Of a stretch of DNA of 50,517 bases, positions 38,439-47,734 are shown piece by piece (positions within the stretch are counted from its first letter, which is position 1; each line of letters opens with the position of its first letter). The stretch lies in NCBI GenBank assembly GCA_003427395.1, contig BFEA01000237.1, forward strand, positions 840,974 to 891,490. Direction: 5' to 3'. The translations under genes were made by a program, and so were the position numbers. Source of the DNA: Chara braunii. Taxonomy: Eukaryota; Streptophyta; Charophyceae; Charales; Characeae. Under the pieces are notes generated by a model. It worked only from the letters and a program-made list of their open reading frames with translations. It was not told the DNA's origin and did not search any database.

Positions 38439-39041
38439 CTATTGTACGCCACTCTCGTCTTCTTGTTTTGAATCTCCTATTGTCTCTGATTCACCATCAC
38501 TGCCCTCGTCGTCTGTTCTCGCATTTTCCTCGCTTTCAGAATGAGATGCGTCCTCCATGGAGCGCTGCGACAGGTTCACTTCCGCTCGTGTGTTGCTTTC
38601 AACAACATCCGGCCTACTCAAATCAATTGTTTCGATGTTTTTGTGAACTTTAAATATGCTTCTCTTCTTCTTTCGCTGTTTTTCTTCGTTGTCAACACTT
38701 GCAAGTCCTTGATCCGTGGAAGACGTTTTCTTTGGCGCTTTTGGTGGCTGACTCTCACGCCTTGCATGACCCTTTTTTGACTTTGGAGTCGCAAGGGGTG
38801 ATTCCTCCCATCCTTTCGATCTCTCTTTGTCCTTCCTTCTTGATGGCACGGTAACCAATGCACGCTCCCTGCAAATCTCGTTCTCCAATCGTCTCTTTGA
38901 TTTCTCGTTCCCGCTTCGTCTGTGTCTCCGCTTTGCTATCTTCGAGTCCAACTTTTATGTTTTTTTCACGCTTGTTTTTTTCTCACGATGCTTGAGGGAT
39001 CTGCTTAGATCCTCGTACTTCGGCCTGGGAGTCATTTTCAT
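38439..39041 (-). pseudogene. unknown charged ORF of the transposon
   Basis: From ATG at 39,041 the frame reads MKMTPRPKYEDLSRSLKHRE and KKTSVKKT, then an in-frame TAA at 38,957-38,955, then continues without further stops to 38,439 (about 170 codons). The N-terminal half is Lys/Arg-rich (KRRHRRSGNEKSKRR), the C-terminal half acidic and serine-rich (SESEENARTDDEGSDGES). It looks disordered and possibly nuclear or nucleic-acid binding by composition only. The stop follows two A-runs, where a one-base sequencing or assembly slip is possible. Family unknown. Confidence 0.5.
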
Positions 39042-39137
39042 GCTATACGATACACATAATTTAAAACACACGTATTTTAGGCACCACGGAATGTGGAATG
39101 TGGATCATTTTCATATTTTCGCAACACACACCTTTTT

Positions 39138-39192
39138 ACACACACACACACACACACACACATACACACACACAAACACACACACACACACA
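39138..39192. repeat. (CA)n microsatellite, imperfect
   Basis: CA units with a few T or A interruptions. The same tract recurs at 50,267-50,321 in the duplicate. Confidence 0.95.
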
Positions 39193-39331
39193 AAGAGAGA
39201 GGGATGAAATAATAAAATGTTGAAGTCTTACTACCATTTCCATCACTCAAAGGTGGAGTATGAATCACAAGCGTCGGGGAAAGGTCGTAGTCATTTCCAA
39301 TATAAGCGCCTCATCATTGAAACATCCACAT

Positions 39332-39388
<57 letters not shown>

Positions 39389-39489
39389 NNNNNNNNNNNN
39401 NNNNNNNNNNNNNNNNNNNNNNNNNNNNNNNNNNNNNNNNNNNNNNNNNNNNNNNNNNNNNNNNNNNNNNNNNNNNNNNNNNNNNNNNN
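39332..39489. other. (CT)n tract running into a 101-bp assembly gap
   Basis: CT units from about 39,333 to 39,388 are followed by 101 undetermined bases (39,389-39,489). The gap size is probably an estimate. Real sequence may be missing between the Ulp1-like gene and the charged ORF. Confidence 0.97.
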
Positions 39490-39516
39490 CAATGGTAAGT
39501 GGGGAAGGGGTCGAAA

Positions 39517-39585
39517 GTTCACTGGTACGTGGGGACTGTCAGCACATTGACACGTCTATCTCCAATTTCAACCTCACTAGTGAAC
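39517..39585. promoter_or_regulatory. inverted motif pair 2
   Basis: GTTCACTGGT at 39,517-39,526 faces ACTAGTGAAC at 39,576-39,585, arm starts 59 bp apart. The pairing extends outward through GTCGAAA/TTTCGAC to 17 positions with a single mismatch, making it the strongest hairpin of the set. It lies between the 3' end of the Ulp1-like gene and the 5' end of the charged ORF. Confidence 0.65.
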
Positions 39586-39621
39586 TTTCGACAACGTTGT
39601 GTACGTCACTCTCTCTCACCA

Positions 39622-39842
39622 ATTATATGTTTATATATATATGTATATATCTTTATATGTATATCGTATATATATATATATGTAAACATATATATATATG
39701 TATATATATGTGTACATATATATACACATATATATAGATATTATGTGTATATATATAATCTATACATATATATACTAATATATATATATACAGTTGTATT
39801 TGACGATATATATACATATATATATTTAATATATACATATTC
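39622..39842. repeat. (TA)-rich low-complexity tract
   Basis: Dense TATATG/TATATA sequence with TGTA interruptions; no coding content. Confidence 0.9.
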
Positions 39843-39874
39843 TCTCACACACTCGTATGTCATACACACACACT

Positions 39875-41217
39875 TTATGAATGCAGTTCATTGTTGCCTT
39901 TCTGGATGAGCCCTCTGAATATTCCTGCTATCCTATTTGAGGCGAGTATGTTGTCACCCTTCGCTTCGGCTGCTACTCTTGCGATGTTGTCAATCGTTGA
40001 TTGCCAAAATTGTTGAACTGTTCTCTCGTGCATTGTAACGTTCTCCACAATTCGGAGTACATCCGTGGAAGAGGCGTTCTGATATGCCTTCTCTTTCGCC
40101 AGCTTGTCAATCAACACTGCTGATACGCAACACACGTAAACACCACAATCCTCTTTCTTGTTTTGTTGCGAGCATCTTGGATGAAGAAGTCAACGACCAA
40201 ACATATCTCTGCAGGTGTTCCATGATGTGTCCAGCATCTCTTGAGTCAAATCATCTCCGTTGTAATGGTGACAGAGGTACTCGTGCCAGAAAAATGTCCG
40301 CAATGCCTTCCATTGTTAACCTTTCTCCCCTTGATATGAGTCCACAAGTATGGCAACTGACGGTCTGCTGTCAACAAAAAAAATCCCCCACTTTCAACAG
40401 CACGAGAAACATCCAATACTCCTCGTGGTTCACAGAAATTTGAGCACCACTGGAATTCTTCGCAGTTTGTCACAGAGTCCACTCAATTTTTTCGAACGAT
40501 TCTTTATATGTGTTTCCCACCTTTTTTTCGCAACATTAAATTTTTAATGTACGATGATAACTGCATGCCAGGAACTTGTTCAAATACAGACTGCAGATAC
40601 ATATTCATTATTCTGTCATTCGGCCACTTCTGGTCTCCCAAACGCAGAATGTCCGCTTCCATGACTGTTGCTTCGTGTGTTCTTGTTTTCCATGTGAACG
40701 AAAACAAACCGTCCTCATTCACCTCCTCGATAGCCCATGAGCTGTCAGAAGAGTCGTCATCATCTTCGCCTTTATCACTTTGCTTCAACGGGCCTTCCGT
40801 TGTCATATGCAGCGAGTGGATATATCATGTCGTCAATAGCGAGTACATCTCATTAAACCAAGGGAGCTTACCCAGGTTTTTCCACCTCCTCTTCGATCTC
40901 TCCCTCGACCACTGTGGAGGCACATTTTGCAAGGACTTCGCGTCTCCCTCGCCCATTGTGAGGGTGACATTTTGTCTCTCTGTCATACTGATCACGCTTC
41001 GCTCATGTGCAGTTCCACTGCTCTCTCCAATCGCCAATTTTTCAGTTTCAATCGCCCTGTAAATGTGCATGTTCGCCTCCTGTTGAGAACGATCACGTGG
41101 CGACCTCCTTCGTTTTTGTGGCGGTTTCCTTGAATCCTCTATCATGGATGATCTGACAGTCTGCGTCTTTGTTGTTTCTGACATTTTCTCTGTGACACAA
41201 GTGTGTAACAATTTCAT
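39875..41217 (-). pseudogene. Ulp1/C48-type cysteine protease of the transposon (multi-exon or decayed)
   Basis: The first part (41,217 down to about 40,872) is basic (KPPQKRRRSPRDRSQQ). A possible short intron (GTAAG at 40,871, AG near 40,794) leads in frame to acidic sequence. DILRLGDQKWPNDRIMNMYL follows, the N-terminal signature of Ulp1/SENP-like C48 peptidases. The C-terminal part shows QQNKKEDCGVYVC, with the catalytic Cys codon at 40,147-40,145 in the D-C-G-V context and the upstream Gln expected for the oxyanion hole. It ends at 39,875. The middle (about 40,190-40,500), which should carry the catalytic His and Asp, is split between frames and I could not resolve it. Such enzymes cleave SUMO/ubiquitin-like conjugates, and Ulp1-like genes are carried by several plant DNA transposons. 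Family call is firm; intactness is not. Confidence 0.75.
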
Positions 41218-41314
41218 TTGCAGGGAATAAGGTTACTTATTTACGATGTTCAATGGTGACATGCAAACCTTGAAAATAACATCCATTGAAAAAGAGATAG
41301 AGAGTGAGAAAGAC

Positions 41315-41384
41315 GTTCACTAGTACGGACATTTTTGGCTTATATGGTGCCGGTTGCCGAAGCGACAGACACCCACTTGTGAAC
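41315..41384. promoter_or_regulatory. inverted motif pair 3
   Basis: GTTCACTAGT at 41,315-41,324 faces ACTTGTGAAC at 41,375-41,384, arm starts 60 bp apart, one mismatch. It lies about 100-170 bp upstream of the Ulp1-like gene start and just beyond the 3' end of the transposase. Confidence 0.6.
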
Positions 41385-41523
41385 CTTTGGCATCTTGTTT
41401 GAGAAACTATCGTACCACCTTCCATGTCGAAACGTGCATGCATAGCATGAAGGACTGATATGTTCACACACCCTTCACTGATGTATTNCCTCCCGCCACA
41501 TTCTGCAACACATATTTGTTTAA

Positions 41524-44203
41524 CTAAAAACTGTCTGAACGTGGTTGTGCATGTACGGAAGATCCCCATTGCGGTTTTGCAAAACATGAAACAATATGAA
41601 CGGTGTCTATTATGGTGTCAATAGAGATAACGCTACTGTGATGACGATTGTTGATCTTCTCCCATTTTAAATTCTTACAACCTGTGACATGTTCTCTTTC
41701 ACTATCCACCTCCTTATACCACTGCACAAATGCGCACTTGTGCGGGTTCGTCACTTCGCCTGTTTACACATTAATTACACAAAACATTGCCAGTGACACA
41801 TATCATGTTGATCCCTAATGTGCTCTTACGGCGATATCATTATGCACTGCCCTTCCATGAAACTCTGGGGAAGCTCTGGCAGTTTGCATAACTGCTCCCC
41901 TGTTTGTGCCGACATCTGTCGAAACGACGACCAATTGAGTTCTGGTGTGTATCCACGCATCTTCACTTGGGGAAGGGCAATCATTTTCGCTCATGTACGT
42001 GTTCAGTGCCGCTCAAAATTGTTCTTTGCACGGGGTGTGAGGCAGTATCTTCAGCGTGATGGACGTCATGCCTGCCGCACCATTCTCTAGTGATGGTTCA
42101 TCAAATGAAAACCACCGAAGTTGGAGCGTCGCTGTGTCGCGTGCAATTCGGTCGTTGAGAACTCTATCACGAACGACCAATTCTCCGTCGACCTTCTTCT
42201 GCGTCTCCTTACCAAATCATATTCTTCCTGTAACGCAAGCGAACGCCGAACGTGGTTCACCATTTGGGATGCAACCTTGCATTTATTCGACGAGTGATAC
42301 GGGTATTTGCAGAACTTCCTGTGGTGGTGCTCCCACACATCAGCGGCGAACGTGTCTGGTAGACCTGATCATTCTATGCATGATCTAAAATGAAGAAGAT
42401 CGTGCACTTTAGGAATTTTCCACGCGGACGTTTGATATTCTTTCATTTGAGTTTTCAAACTCGTTATGAAATCGGTGACCAGTGTATCTTACTTGTCGAG
42501 CGATGGGCAGTTGTAAGTTGTGTTCCGAAATAGACACATGTACAGTTTCATAAGCTTACTGAAACAACTAGTCATTCTTATCCCTGCCCTGGTGAGAATA
42601 CTATTATGTACAATAAATACGCATACGGTCATCACGGACCGATTTTGTTTAGCTTAAAACCGTCCCTCTCTATAAAAAAAGTCGCTGTTTGTTGCAACGG
42701 GTAACACAAGTTGTGAAAATGTCCGAGTACACCTTTCGCTTATGATTTGTAGCCTATTATCGAGTTCCTTCAATATGGAGGTTTGTGGGATATGGGTCAA
42801 CTTCTCAAATGCAGCCGTTCTAAATGCATTTATCATGTGCAAGAACATGCTGTGTTCTATTGTGTGCATACAGTCTAGTTGCGAAGCCATGTGGTAGTCC
42901 AACAGGGGATCGTCTCCGACTGGACCCCTATAGAATCCCCACAAACCATTGTGTTCGACATGGTTATGCATGTTTAGATTCATCAACTGCGCTTTCGCTG
43001 CCCGACTAATGTTTGCATCGTCTGTGTTGAACACGTTCCCTATTAGCTGTTTTTCCAAAGTATCAGACCGCCTACAATTAGTAAAATCAGCAACCACATC
43101 CAAGTCGGTTTTTGCCATCGTGCATGTCGGACACACTCCGAATTTTATATTTTCCATCACGCATCTCTCCGAGTAGTCTTGTATGTTGTTCAGAAGGGGT
43201 GCACAATTATCTTACCAAAGCGTTCACTATGAATAACTATGCCCTCATGCGATGCATCATTTGCGAACTGCAACACAATGGACAGTGCCTTATGTAATAT
43301 TTACGCTTTCCGTCTTCTAAATGTCGTTGACTTCAAACCCCACCCGTTGTCTCGTGGCCTGTGGTGAAGCACAGGGAGGTATGCAAGAAGTGCTGCGTCC
43401 GTAGCACGATCTGTAATGGACATCATCAGAGGGTACGCTTTCTGTTTCTGTCGTCCGTCCACATGTGTTTTGTCGAAATACAAGCAAAACGGCATAACGT
43501 AACGTTTTTTACCATTCGTATCGAAACCCTTGTCCGCTTTCACGATTGTCTGCACGTGGTAGCTCAAACTTCCAGTGCGGGCAGTAGATATATGGTGATT
43601 CTGTGATGGCGGGGGCACCTTTAAGTCAAACACCGTTTCCACATTCTTTGTCGCTGCCACAAGCAACGACGTGAAGGTTATACGCCAATCGCGCCACCAC
43701 AACATGGCATGCGCTTCTAACGACCAGTCGTCACTTCTAAGGTCGCTCTCCTACCAACCATTCACTGCAACTTGGGTGCCTGCCCAGTGCAAACATTTGC
43801 GGCTGTTACAATACGAGATGTCATGTGCCGTGAATCTGGGATCTCTAAGTACTGACAGAAGAGCATCGATATCGTTTTGAAACATGCCGACGCCACCCCG
43901 CGCGGACAACATGACCGCGACTACTCTTCGTAACGTGTCAAATGTCGGAGCAACACTCGGACCTTCGTCTTCAGATAGTGTATTTACTTCTTCGTTACAT
44001 GGTGCTTCGATAAGGTTGTTTTTCGATATGTCAACATTCATGGCAACATCATGTTCCTCCCCTGTGTCGTTCATCCTTTCACTCTCATCTGCTGGAGTCC
44101 GATGCAATGTGATGGGCGGACATGCCTTTGCTCGATGCGAGTTCAACATTCGTAACGAGTTGAAAGGACGACTACAGTCGCACAACATACATGCACCCTC
44201 CAT
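41524..44203 (-). pseudogene. Plavaka-type transposase (CACTA-related), broken
   Basis: The N terminus has a C2H2-like finger (CDCSRPFNSLRMLNSHRAKAC within the first 28 residues). Then come LRDPRFTAHDISYCNS, MPFCLYFDKTHVDG with a likely catalytic Asp, LLAYLPVLHHRP, CPTCTMAK, LDCMHTIEHSMF, and WKIPKVHDLLHF with WEHHHRKFCKYPYHSSNK. Near the C terminus are AFVQWYKEV and ISIDTIIDTVHIV. This order matches Plavaka transposases, an RNase H-fold group best known from fungi. One frame runs 44,203-43,196 but carries TAG at 43,751 and TAA at 43,303-43,301. A one-base loss in the C run near 43,196-43,199 shifts it. More stops follow at 42,656-42,654 and in 42.4-42.6 kb. One real intron is likely (41,829-41,760). 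A single N is at 41,488, just past the 3' limit. Family identity is good by motif order; this copy is not functional as written. Confidence 0.75.
41760..41829 (-). other. predicted 70-nt intron in the transposase
   Basis: The minus strand reads ATATCGCC|GTAAGAGC at the donor (41,829) and AAACAG|GCGAAG at the acceptor (41,760). The exon before it (MRGYTPELNWSSFRQMSAQT, then MEGQCIMISP) and the exon after it (GEVTNPHKCAFVQWY) are both coding-like, and the intron contains stops. The insertion therefore looks like a normal spliceosomal intron in a gene that was once expressed. Confidence 0.6.
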
Positions 44204-44589
44204 ATTCTATTTTTTTTTGTTCTTGCAGCAGATGCGCTTTACATCCTATACGAACGACCTGCACTTATGTTAATGGCGCTATTAATATATTCCAAAGGAT
44301 GACGCATGTTTGTGTTTTCATTCTCGTATACAGAACAACAACAAAACAATATGTCCATTTAAACGTCATTAGCAACATGTTGAATGTTATTCTCTTTCAA
44401 TGTAATGTTTTAATGACCGTTTCTGCATTCACGCAGGATTCATTCATGTTCAACGCTTACGAAAATGTGCTCAACACTCGCTCATTTCATCTTCTGTTTT
44501 ATTGCATCACTTAGCAGTCGTGGATGTTTTTTTCTTTTTCTTTCGTTCCTTCTCATTGCATTTTTCATATATGTACACTGTTACTCTCT

Positions 44590-44631
44590 CACACACACAC
44601 ACACATACACACACACACAGAGTTAGTGAAC
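44590..44631. repeat. (CA)n microsatellite with one half of the inverted motif
   Basis: CA units at about 44,590-44,619 are followed by GTTAGTGAAC at 44,622-44,631, a single right-hand half of the motif found as pairs elsewhere in this element. No left partner was found at the expected 60 bp. It lies about 420 bp upstream of the transposase start, in the last intergenic interval lacking a full pair. Confidence 0.6.
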
Positions 44632-44796
44632 AATGTTTGTCTGCTAATTATTAACAGTGCATGTGCTAACGATAATGTCTGACATGAGTCTCTCACTATG
44701 ACACAAAGCAATCGGCCTACGCCTCTCTCTCATACTACTCATATCTGTTGCGCTTTGTCGGTGGTGGTGCCATCTTGTCGCTCTCTACAACAAATT

Positions 44797-46323
44797 TCAC
44801 GATAGTGTGTGTGTGATGCATGCAATGTCAGAGCGAGGTTGTCCATGAATAATCGATAGGGTTGTTGACATTGCAGGATGCAATGTAGCACCACACGCAG
44901 TTGCCACTGCTCCGTGTATAAGGCAACTGAGGTTCTCTCCCCATGACATAGACGTCGACAACACAGCTTGTCTGTTCACTAGCACAAACCAAGATTTCCC
45001 CACACATGGCCATCGTTTGCCATTCTCGCACGCTTTCATTAGAGCGATAAACCCCGCACATTGGAGTCCGCCATCTGGTGTTTTATCCCTCTCCACGACC
45101 CGTATGAGTCCATGAAGATCTGCAAACACACGTGCCAACCTCAATATTCCATGGCACCACTCTTTTGTCACTTGAGTGCCACCTCCCTTTATGTCCCAAT
45201 AAGGATCATATTCCTCGCCATCCTTATCGCTGCTAACATCACTACCACTGACTTCCACTGTGGGAGGCGATTTGTTTCCATCTTCATCTTCGACTTCTTG
45301 CGAGACCGCATCATTATTTGTGTCTTGTGCATCTTCAGTCGCAAACACTTGCTCCCCTCGACGTGAACGCACTTCCTCTCGTAATGACCAGCCTGTGATT
45401 ATGTCCTCTGCGGCAACCTCTCCTGGAGCTGAAGTTATCACTGATTGATTGACTGCGGAGAGCGGCATCTCTATGCGTGCAGATGTCACGGTCCCTTGTG
45501 TTGTTCCTTGAGGTGGAAGCAAAGCACGTCTTGCCACCATTGTCCATACTTTTGTCCTCTTCCTTTGTCTCTCCACTTCAGAAGCCGCCTGGCCAAGTTG
45601 TCGCAAGACCGCCATGATTGTTCCTTCGCACAATGGTGTCCCCATCACGAGCTCATCCTCCTCATTCTTGTTGCTGTATTCCATAATGTCGTATGCATCA
45701 ATTGCTTGCTCCGTCACATCATGTAACACCTCACGGATGATATTTTTGTCCTCTGAAGGTTTCTTCATGAAATCCACCATTTGGTCCAGTAGAACGTACT
45801 CTACACCATCCGCAACTATCGTTCGAAGATCATGGAAGTCTTTTGGGGATGCTTGTGGTATCTCTTTTATCCTTGACAACGGTGAAATTTCTGCTCCGTT
45901 TACCTTCATATCATCCTTTGTTCCCCCTTGGACCATTCCTGCACTTCTCGCCTGAAATTTCATGAGTTTCTTGAATTCTGTGGTCCCGTAAACACCTCCT
46001 TTCTGTTGCATCGACATGTCAATATTTGTATCCTCACACATCCATTCATCGACTCCCTTCAGGCTATACGCTGACTCCTCGGTCTGACTTTCGCTATGCA
46101 CTGCTCTTGTTCGCTTCAGGCGGTCCAAAAGATGTACTGTTGTGGTTGCCTTGTCTCCATTTGCAGCAATCGTCCTATGGATGTTCACCCTGACATTGAA
46201 GTACGCAATCACTTTTTCCTTCAACATCTCCAGCTCCATGTTGCTATCATAGTGAACACCTCTCGTTGCATATTTCATCACCTCAGAGAGAGCTGACTGT
46301 ACTTCTTCTGCCGACATAGACAT
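44797..46323 (-). CDS. unknown 508-residue protein, first gene of the transposon
   Basis: An uninterrupted frame from ATG at 46,323 to the stop at 44,797, in contrast to its broken neighbours. The N-terminal part is helical and charged (EEVQSALSEVMKYATRGVHY, LEMLKEKVIAYFNVRVNIHR). The middle has ADGVEYVLLDQMVDFMKKP and LRQLGQAASEVERQRKRTK. An acidic, serine-rich segment (VEDEDGNKSPP ... GSDVSSDKDGEEYDPYWD) precedes a more hydrophobic C-terminal part with scattered Cys, which may include read-through of an intron. No known domain was recognised. It sits upstream of the transposase in the same orientation and ends about 590 bp before it, so an accessory DNA-binding or regulatory role, like TNPA of En/Spm, is possible but only inferred. 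It could also be a host gene. Confidence 0.6.
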   Translation of the reverse strand: MSMSAEEVQSALSEVMKYATRGVHYDSNMELEMLKEKVIAYFNVRVNIHRTIAANGDKATTTVHLLDRLKRTRAVHSESQTEESAYSLKGVDEWMCEDTNIDMSMQQKGGVYGTTEFKKLMKFQARSAGMVQGGTKDDMKVNGAEISPLSRIKEIPQASPKDFHDLRTIVADGVEYVLLDQMVDFMKKPSEDKNIIREVLHDVTEQAIDAYDIMEYSNKNEEDELVMGTPLCEGTIMAVLRQLGQAASEVERQRKRTKVWTMVARRALLPPQGTTQGTVTSARIEMPLSAVNQSVITSAPGEVAAEDIITGWSLREEVRSRRGEQVFATEDAQDTNNDAVSQEVEDEDGNKSPPTVEVSGSDVSSDKDGEEYDPYWDIKGGGTQVTKEWCHGILRLARVFADLHGLIRVVERDKTPDGGLQCAGFIALMKACENGKRWPCVGKSWFVLVNRQAVLSTSMSWGENLSCLIHGAVATACGATLHPAMSTTLSIIHGQPRSDIACITHTLS

Positions 46324-46437
46324 GATGCTTGTTCTTCTCTGTTAGTTTCGTTTGTCAGTACAAGGACGCAATGACGTCAACCACTCCAGTTGTCGACTTT
46401 GCCATGGCGTGAAATTTGAAGGACATGCAGACGGAAA

Positions 46438-46495
46438 ACACACACGCACACACAGACAAACACACACAAACACACACACACACAACCACACAACG

Positions 46496-46527
<32 letters not shown>

Positions 46528-46580
46528 ACACACACACACATACATACACAAACACACACAAACTGACACACACACACACG
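46438..46580. repeat. (CA)n flanking a 31-bp C run
   Basis: CA-rich sequence at 46,438-46,495 and 46,527-46,580 surrounds C at about 46,497-46,527. The pure C/G run is unusual in length and could form G-quadruplex on the minus strand. Length may be unreliable. Confidence 0.9.
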
Positions 46581-46604
46581 CTCGTACATGTCGCGTGTAC
46601 CAAG

Positions 46605-46675
46605 GTTCACTACTGCGTGTCCTCAACACGAAAAAACTACGTCTTTGTATGTGGAAAGGGCACACACTAGCGAAC
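46605..46675. promoter_or_regulatory. inverted motif pair 4
   Basis: GTTCACTACT at 46,605-46,614 faces ACTAGCGAAC at 46,666-46,675, arm starts 61 bp apart, two mismatches. It lies about 280-350 bp upstream of the 508-codon ORF and is most like pair 1, at the other limit of the element (both have GGTTCACTACT and CACACTAG). Confidence 0.5.
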
Positions 46676-47059
46676 TTCGCCAAAAGCGATGCTCATGACC
46701 CGCATAAGGAAGGAACAAGATTCAAGCCTCTATAACCACGTGTGAATCTTCTTCGTACGAAAAAAAAAGAAAAAAGATGGCAAGCATTAAATGTTCCCCG
46801 TGTCTGGGGAGTCACATCACAGAAAACCGATAATCTTCTCCAAACAAAAATAAAAATGGGGGAAAAGGGATACTAAGTTATGAACAAGATCGCCCTCACA
46901 TTCATCCCCCACAGACTTCAATGCAGCCAGATACATCCTCGAAGCCTTGAAATAGAAAGTCCGGCATGCATAGACGGGGAGTCATGTAAAAAATTGACAT
47001 ACCGCGAGGCAGCGGGCTCGCAGCCCGCAGCGCAGACCAACGGAACAAAAAATTTGTAT
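46676..47059. other. no recognisable gene
   Basis: Ordinary mixed sequence between the transposon and the third SINE head. A short self-complementary GC patch (GCGGGCTCGCAGCCCGC) lies near 47,013-47,029. No coding content. Confidence 0.45.
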
Positions 47060-47062
47060 GTA

Positions 47063-47135
47063 TCTGGGTGGGAGGAATCGAACGTCCATCTGTATTTCAA
47101 CAGTACAGGAATGTCAAAAGGAAACTAAAAAGTAC
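47063..47135 (-). repeat. tRNA-derived SINE head (copy 3)
   Basis: On the minus strand the shared ACTGTTGAAATACAG (47,104-47,090) is followed by GTTCGATTCC at about 47,084-47,075, a perfect B box. At the expected 44 bp upstream the A-box position reads TAGTTTCCTTTT, which is badly degraded. Same arrangement as copies 1 and 2 but opposite orientation. Confidence 0.5.
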
Positions 47136-47585
47136 CAACGACATATGATGGCCCTTGCTCCCCCCCCCAAAAAAAAAACGAAACAACAGCAAATCGAAAG
47201 CAAAATAAACAACTCACGAACCCCTCCGAGACCCATCCACACAAACAACCGGTCGCCAGTAGCCTTCCCTCAGATTTTTGGGAGCCGCTCATAAATTCAG
47301 GTCCCAGACGGATTCCCCACCACTTTACCCCCTCTCTCTTAATCCTGCCAGCTTCCTAACTACCGTCACCTACCATAAACATAGGCATACCATAAATAAA
47401 AATTATTTTTATATTTTAAATTTTATTTTGAAATTGGTAACGAATTTCGATATCACCCTGAGGCAAAAGTTGTTCAGTTTATTTTTCTGAATAACATAGT
47501 TATTGTTCGGATTTTATTGATTTTTTTTTTTTTTTTTTTTTTTTTTTACCTTCCCTGGTCCTTGGACGGCCGGGCCGTCCGGGAA
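47136..47585. other. no gene; AT-rich with C, A and T runs
   Basis: Mixed low-complexity sequence, including C/A runs at about 47,161-47,178 and a T run at about 47,520-47,547. Sequence directly before 47,586 (CGGCCGGGCCGTCCGGGAA) is the last genomic sequence before the adapter. Confidence 0.5.
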
Positions 47586-47623
47586 CTGTCTCTTATACAC
47601 ATCTAGATGTGTATAAGAGAGAG
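47586..47623. other. Nextera mate-pair junction adapter (not genomic)
   Basis: CTGTCTCTTATACACATCT at 47,586-47,604 is followed directly by its mirror AGATGTGTATAAGAGA at 47,605-47,620 and GAG where CAG is expected, so 37 of 38 positions fit the Nextera circularisation junction. This synthetic sequence joins two ends of a circularised fragment. Its presence marks a false or unverified join between the sequences on either side. Confidence 0.95.
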
Positions 47624-47663
47624 ATCTCTCTCTCTCTCTCGTTGTCTCTCTCTCTCTCTTTGT

Positions 47664-47730
<67 letters not shown>
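47624..47730. repeat. interrupted (CT)n at the false join
   Basis: CT units broken by TCGTTG at about 47,639-47,644 and TTTGTATC at about 47,659-47,665. From 47,664 on it is the same as the first copy. The interrupted part between adapter and duplicate is not found elsewhere in the window and may be low-quality read sequence. Confidence 0.85.

Positions 47731-47734
<4 letters not shown>

Larger units (their letters stand above)
36535..39388. repeat. first copy of a 2,854-bp direct duplication
   Basis: Every compared base recurs at 47,664-50,517 with a constant offset of 11,129 bp, including the lengths of the (CT)n and (CA)n tracts. This copy ends at the N gap, the other at the window end. 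This copy is in continuous context with the transposon on its left, so it is the more credible placement. Confidence 0.95.
36039..46675 (-). mobile_element. multi-gene DNA transposon, Plavaka-type (CACTA-related)
   Basis: All coding remnants here lie on the minus strand: a 508-codon ORF, a Plavaka-like transposase, a Ulp1-type protease and one or two charged ORFs. Inverted motif pairs occur at both outer limits (36,039-36,108 and 46,605-46,675) and between genes. CACTAGTGAACC reads inward at 36,098, and AGTAGTGAACC reads inward on the minus strand from 46,614. This hints at CACTA-like ends, but no target-site duplication was found, so the limits given are those of the motif pairs, not proven termini. 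A 101-bp gap lies inside. Protease genes accompanying transposases are known from plant and other DNA transposons. Confidence 0.55.

Noticed and set aside
43223-43268. Further inverted motif pair (GTTCACTATG and TTGCGAAC)
   Set aside because: Spacing is about 36 bp, not 60, and it lies inside transposase coding sequence; treated as chance.
44974-44983. GTTCACTAGC as another motif half-site
   Set aside because: Lies inside the 508-codon ORF and has no partner at 60 bp.
47013-47029. GC-rich self-complementary patch as a terminator or attachment site
   Set aside because: Short, isolated and in a eukaryotic context; no supporting feature nearby.
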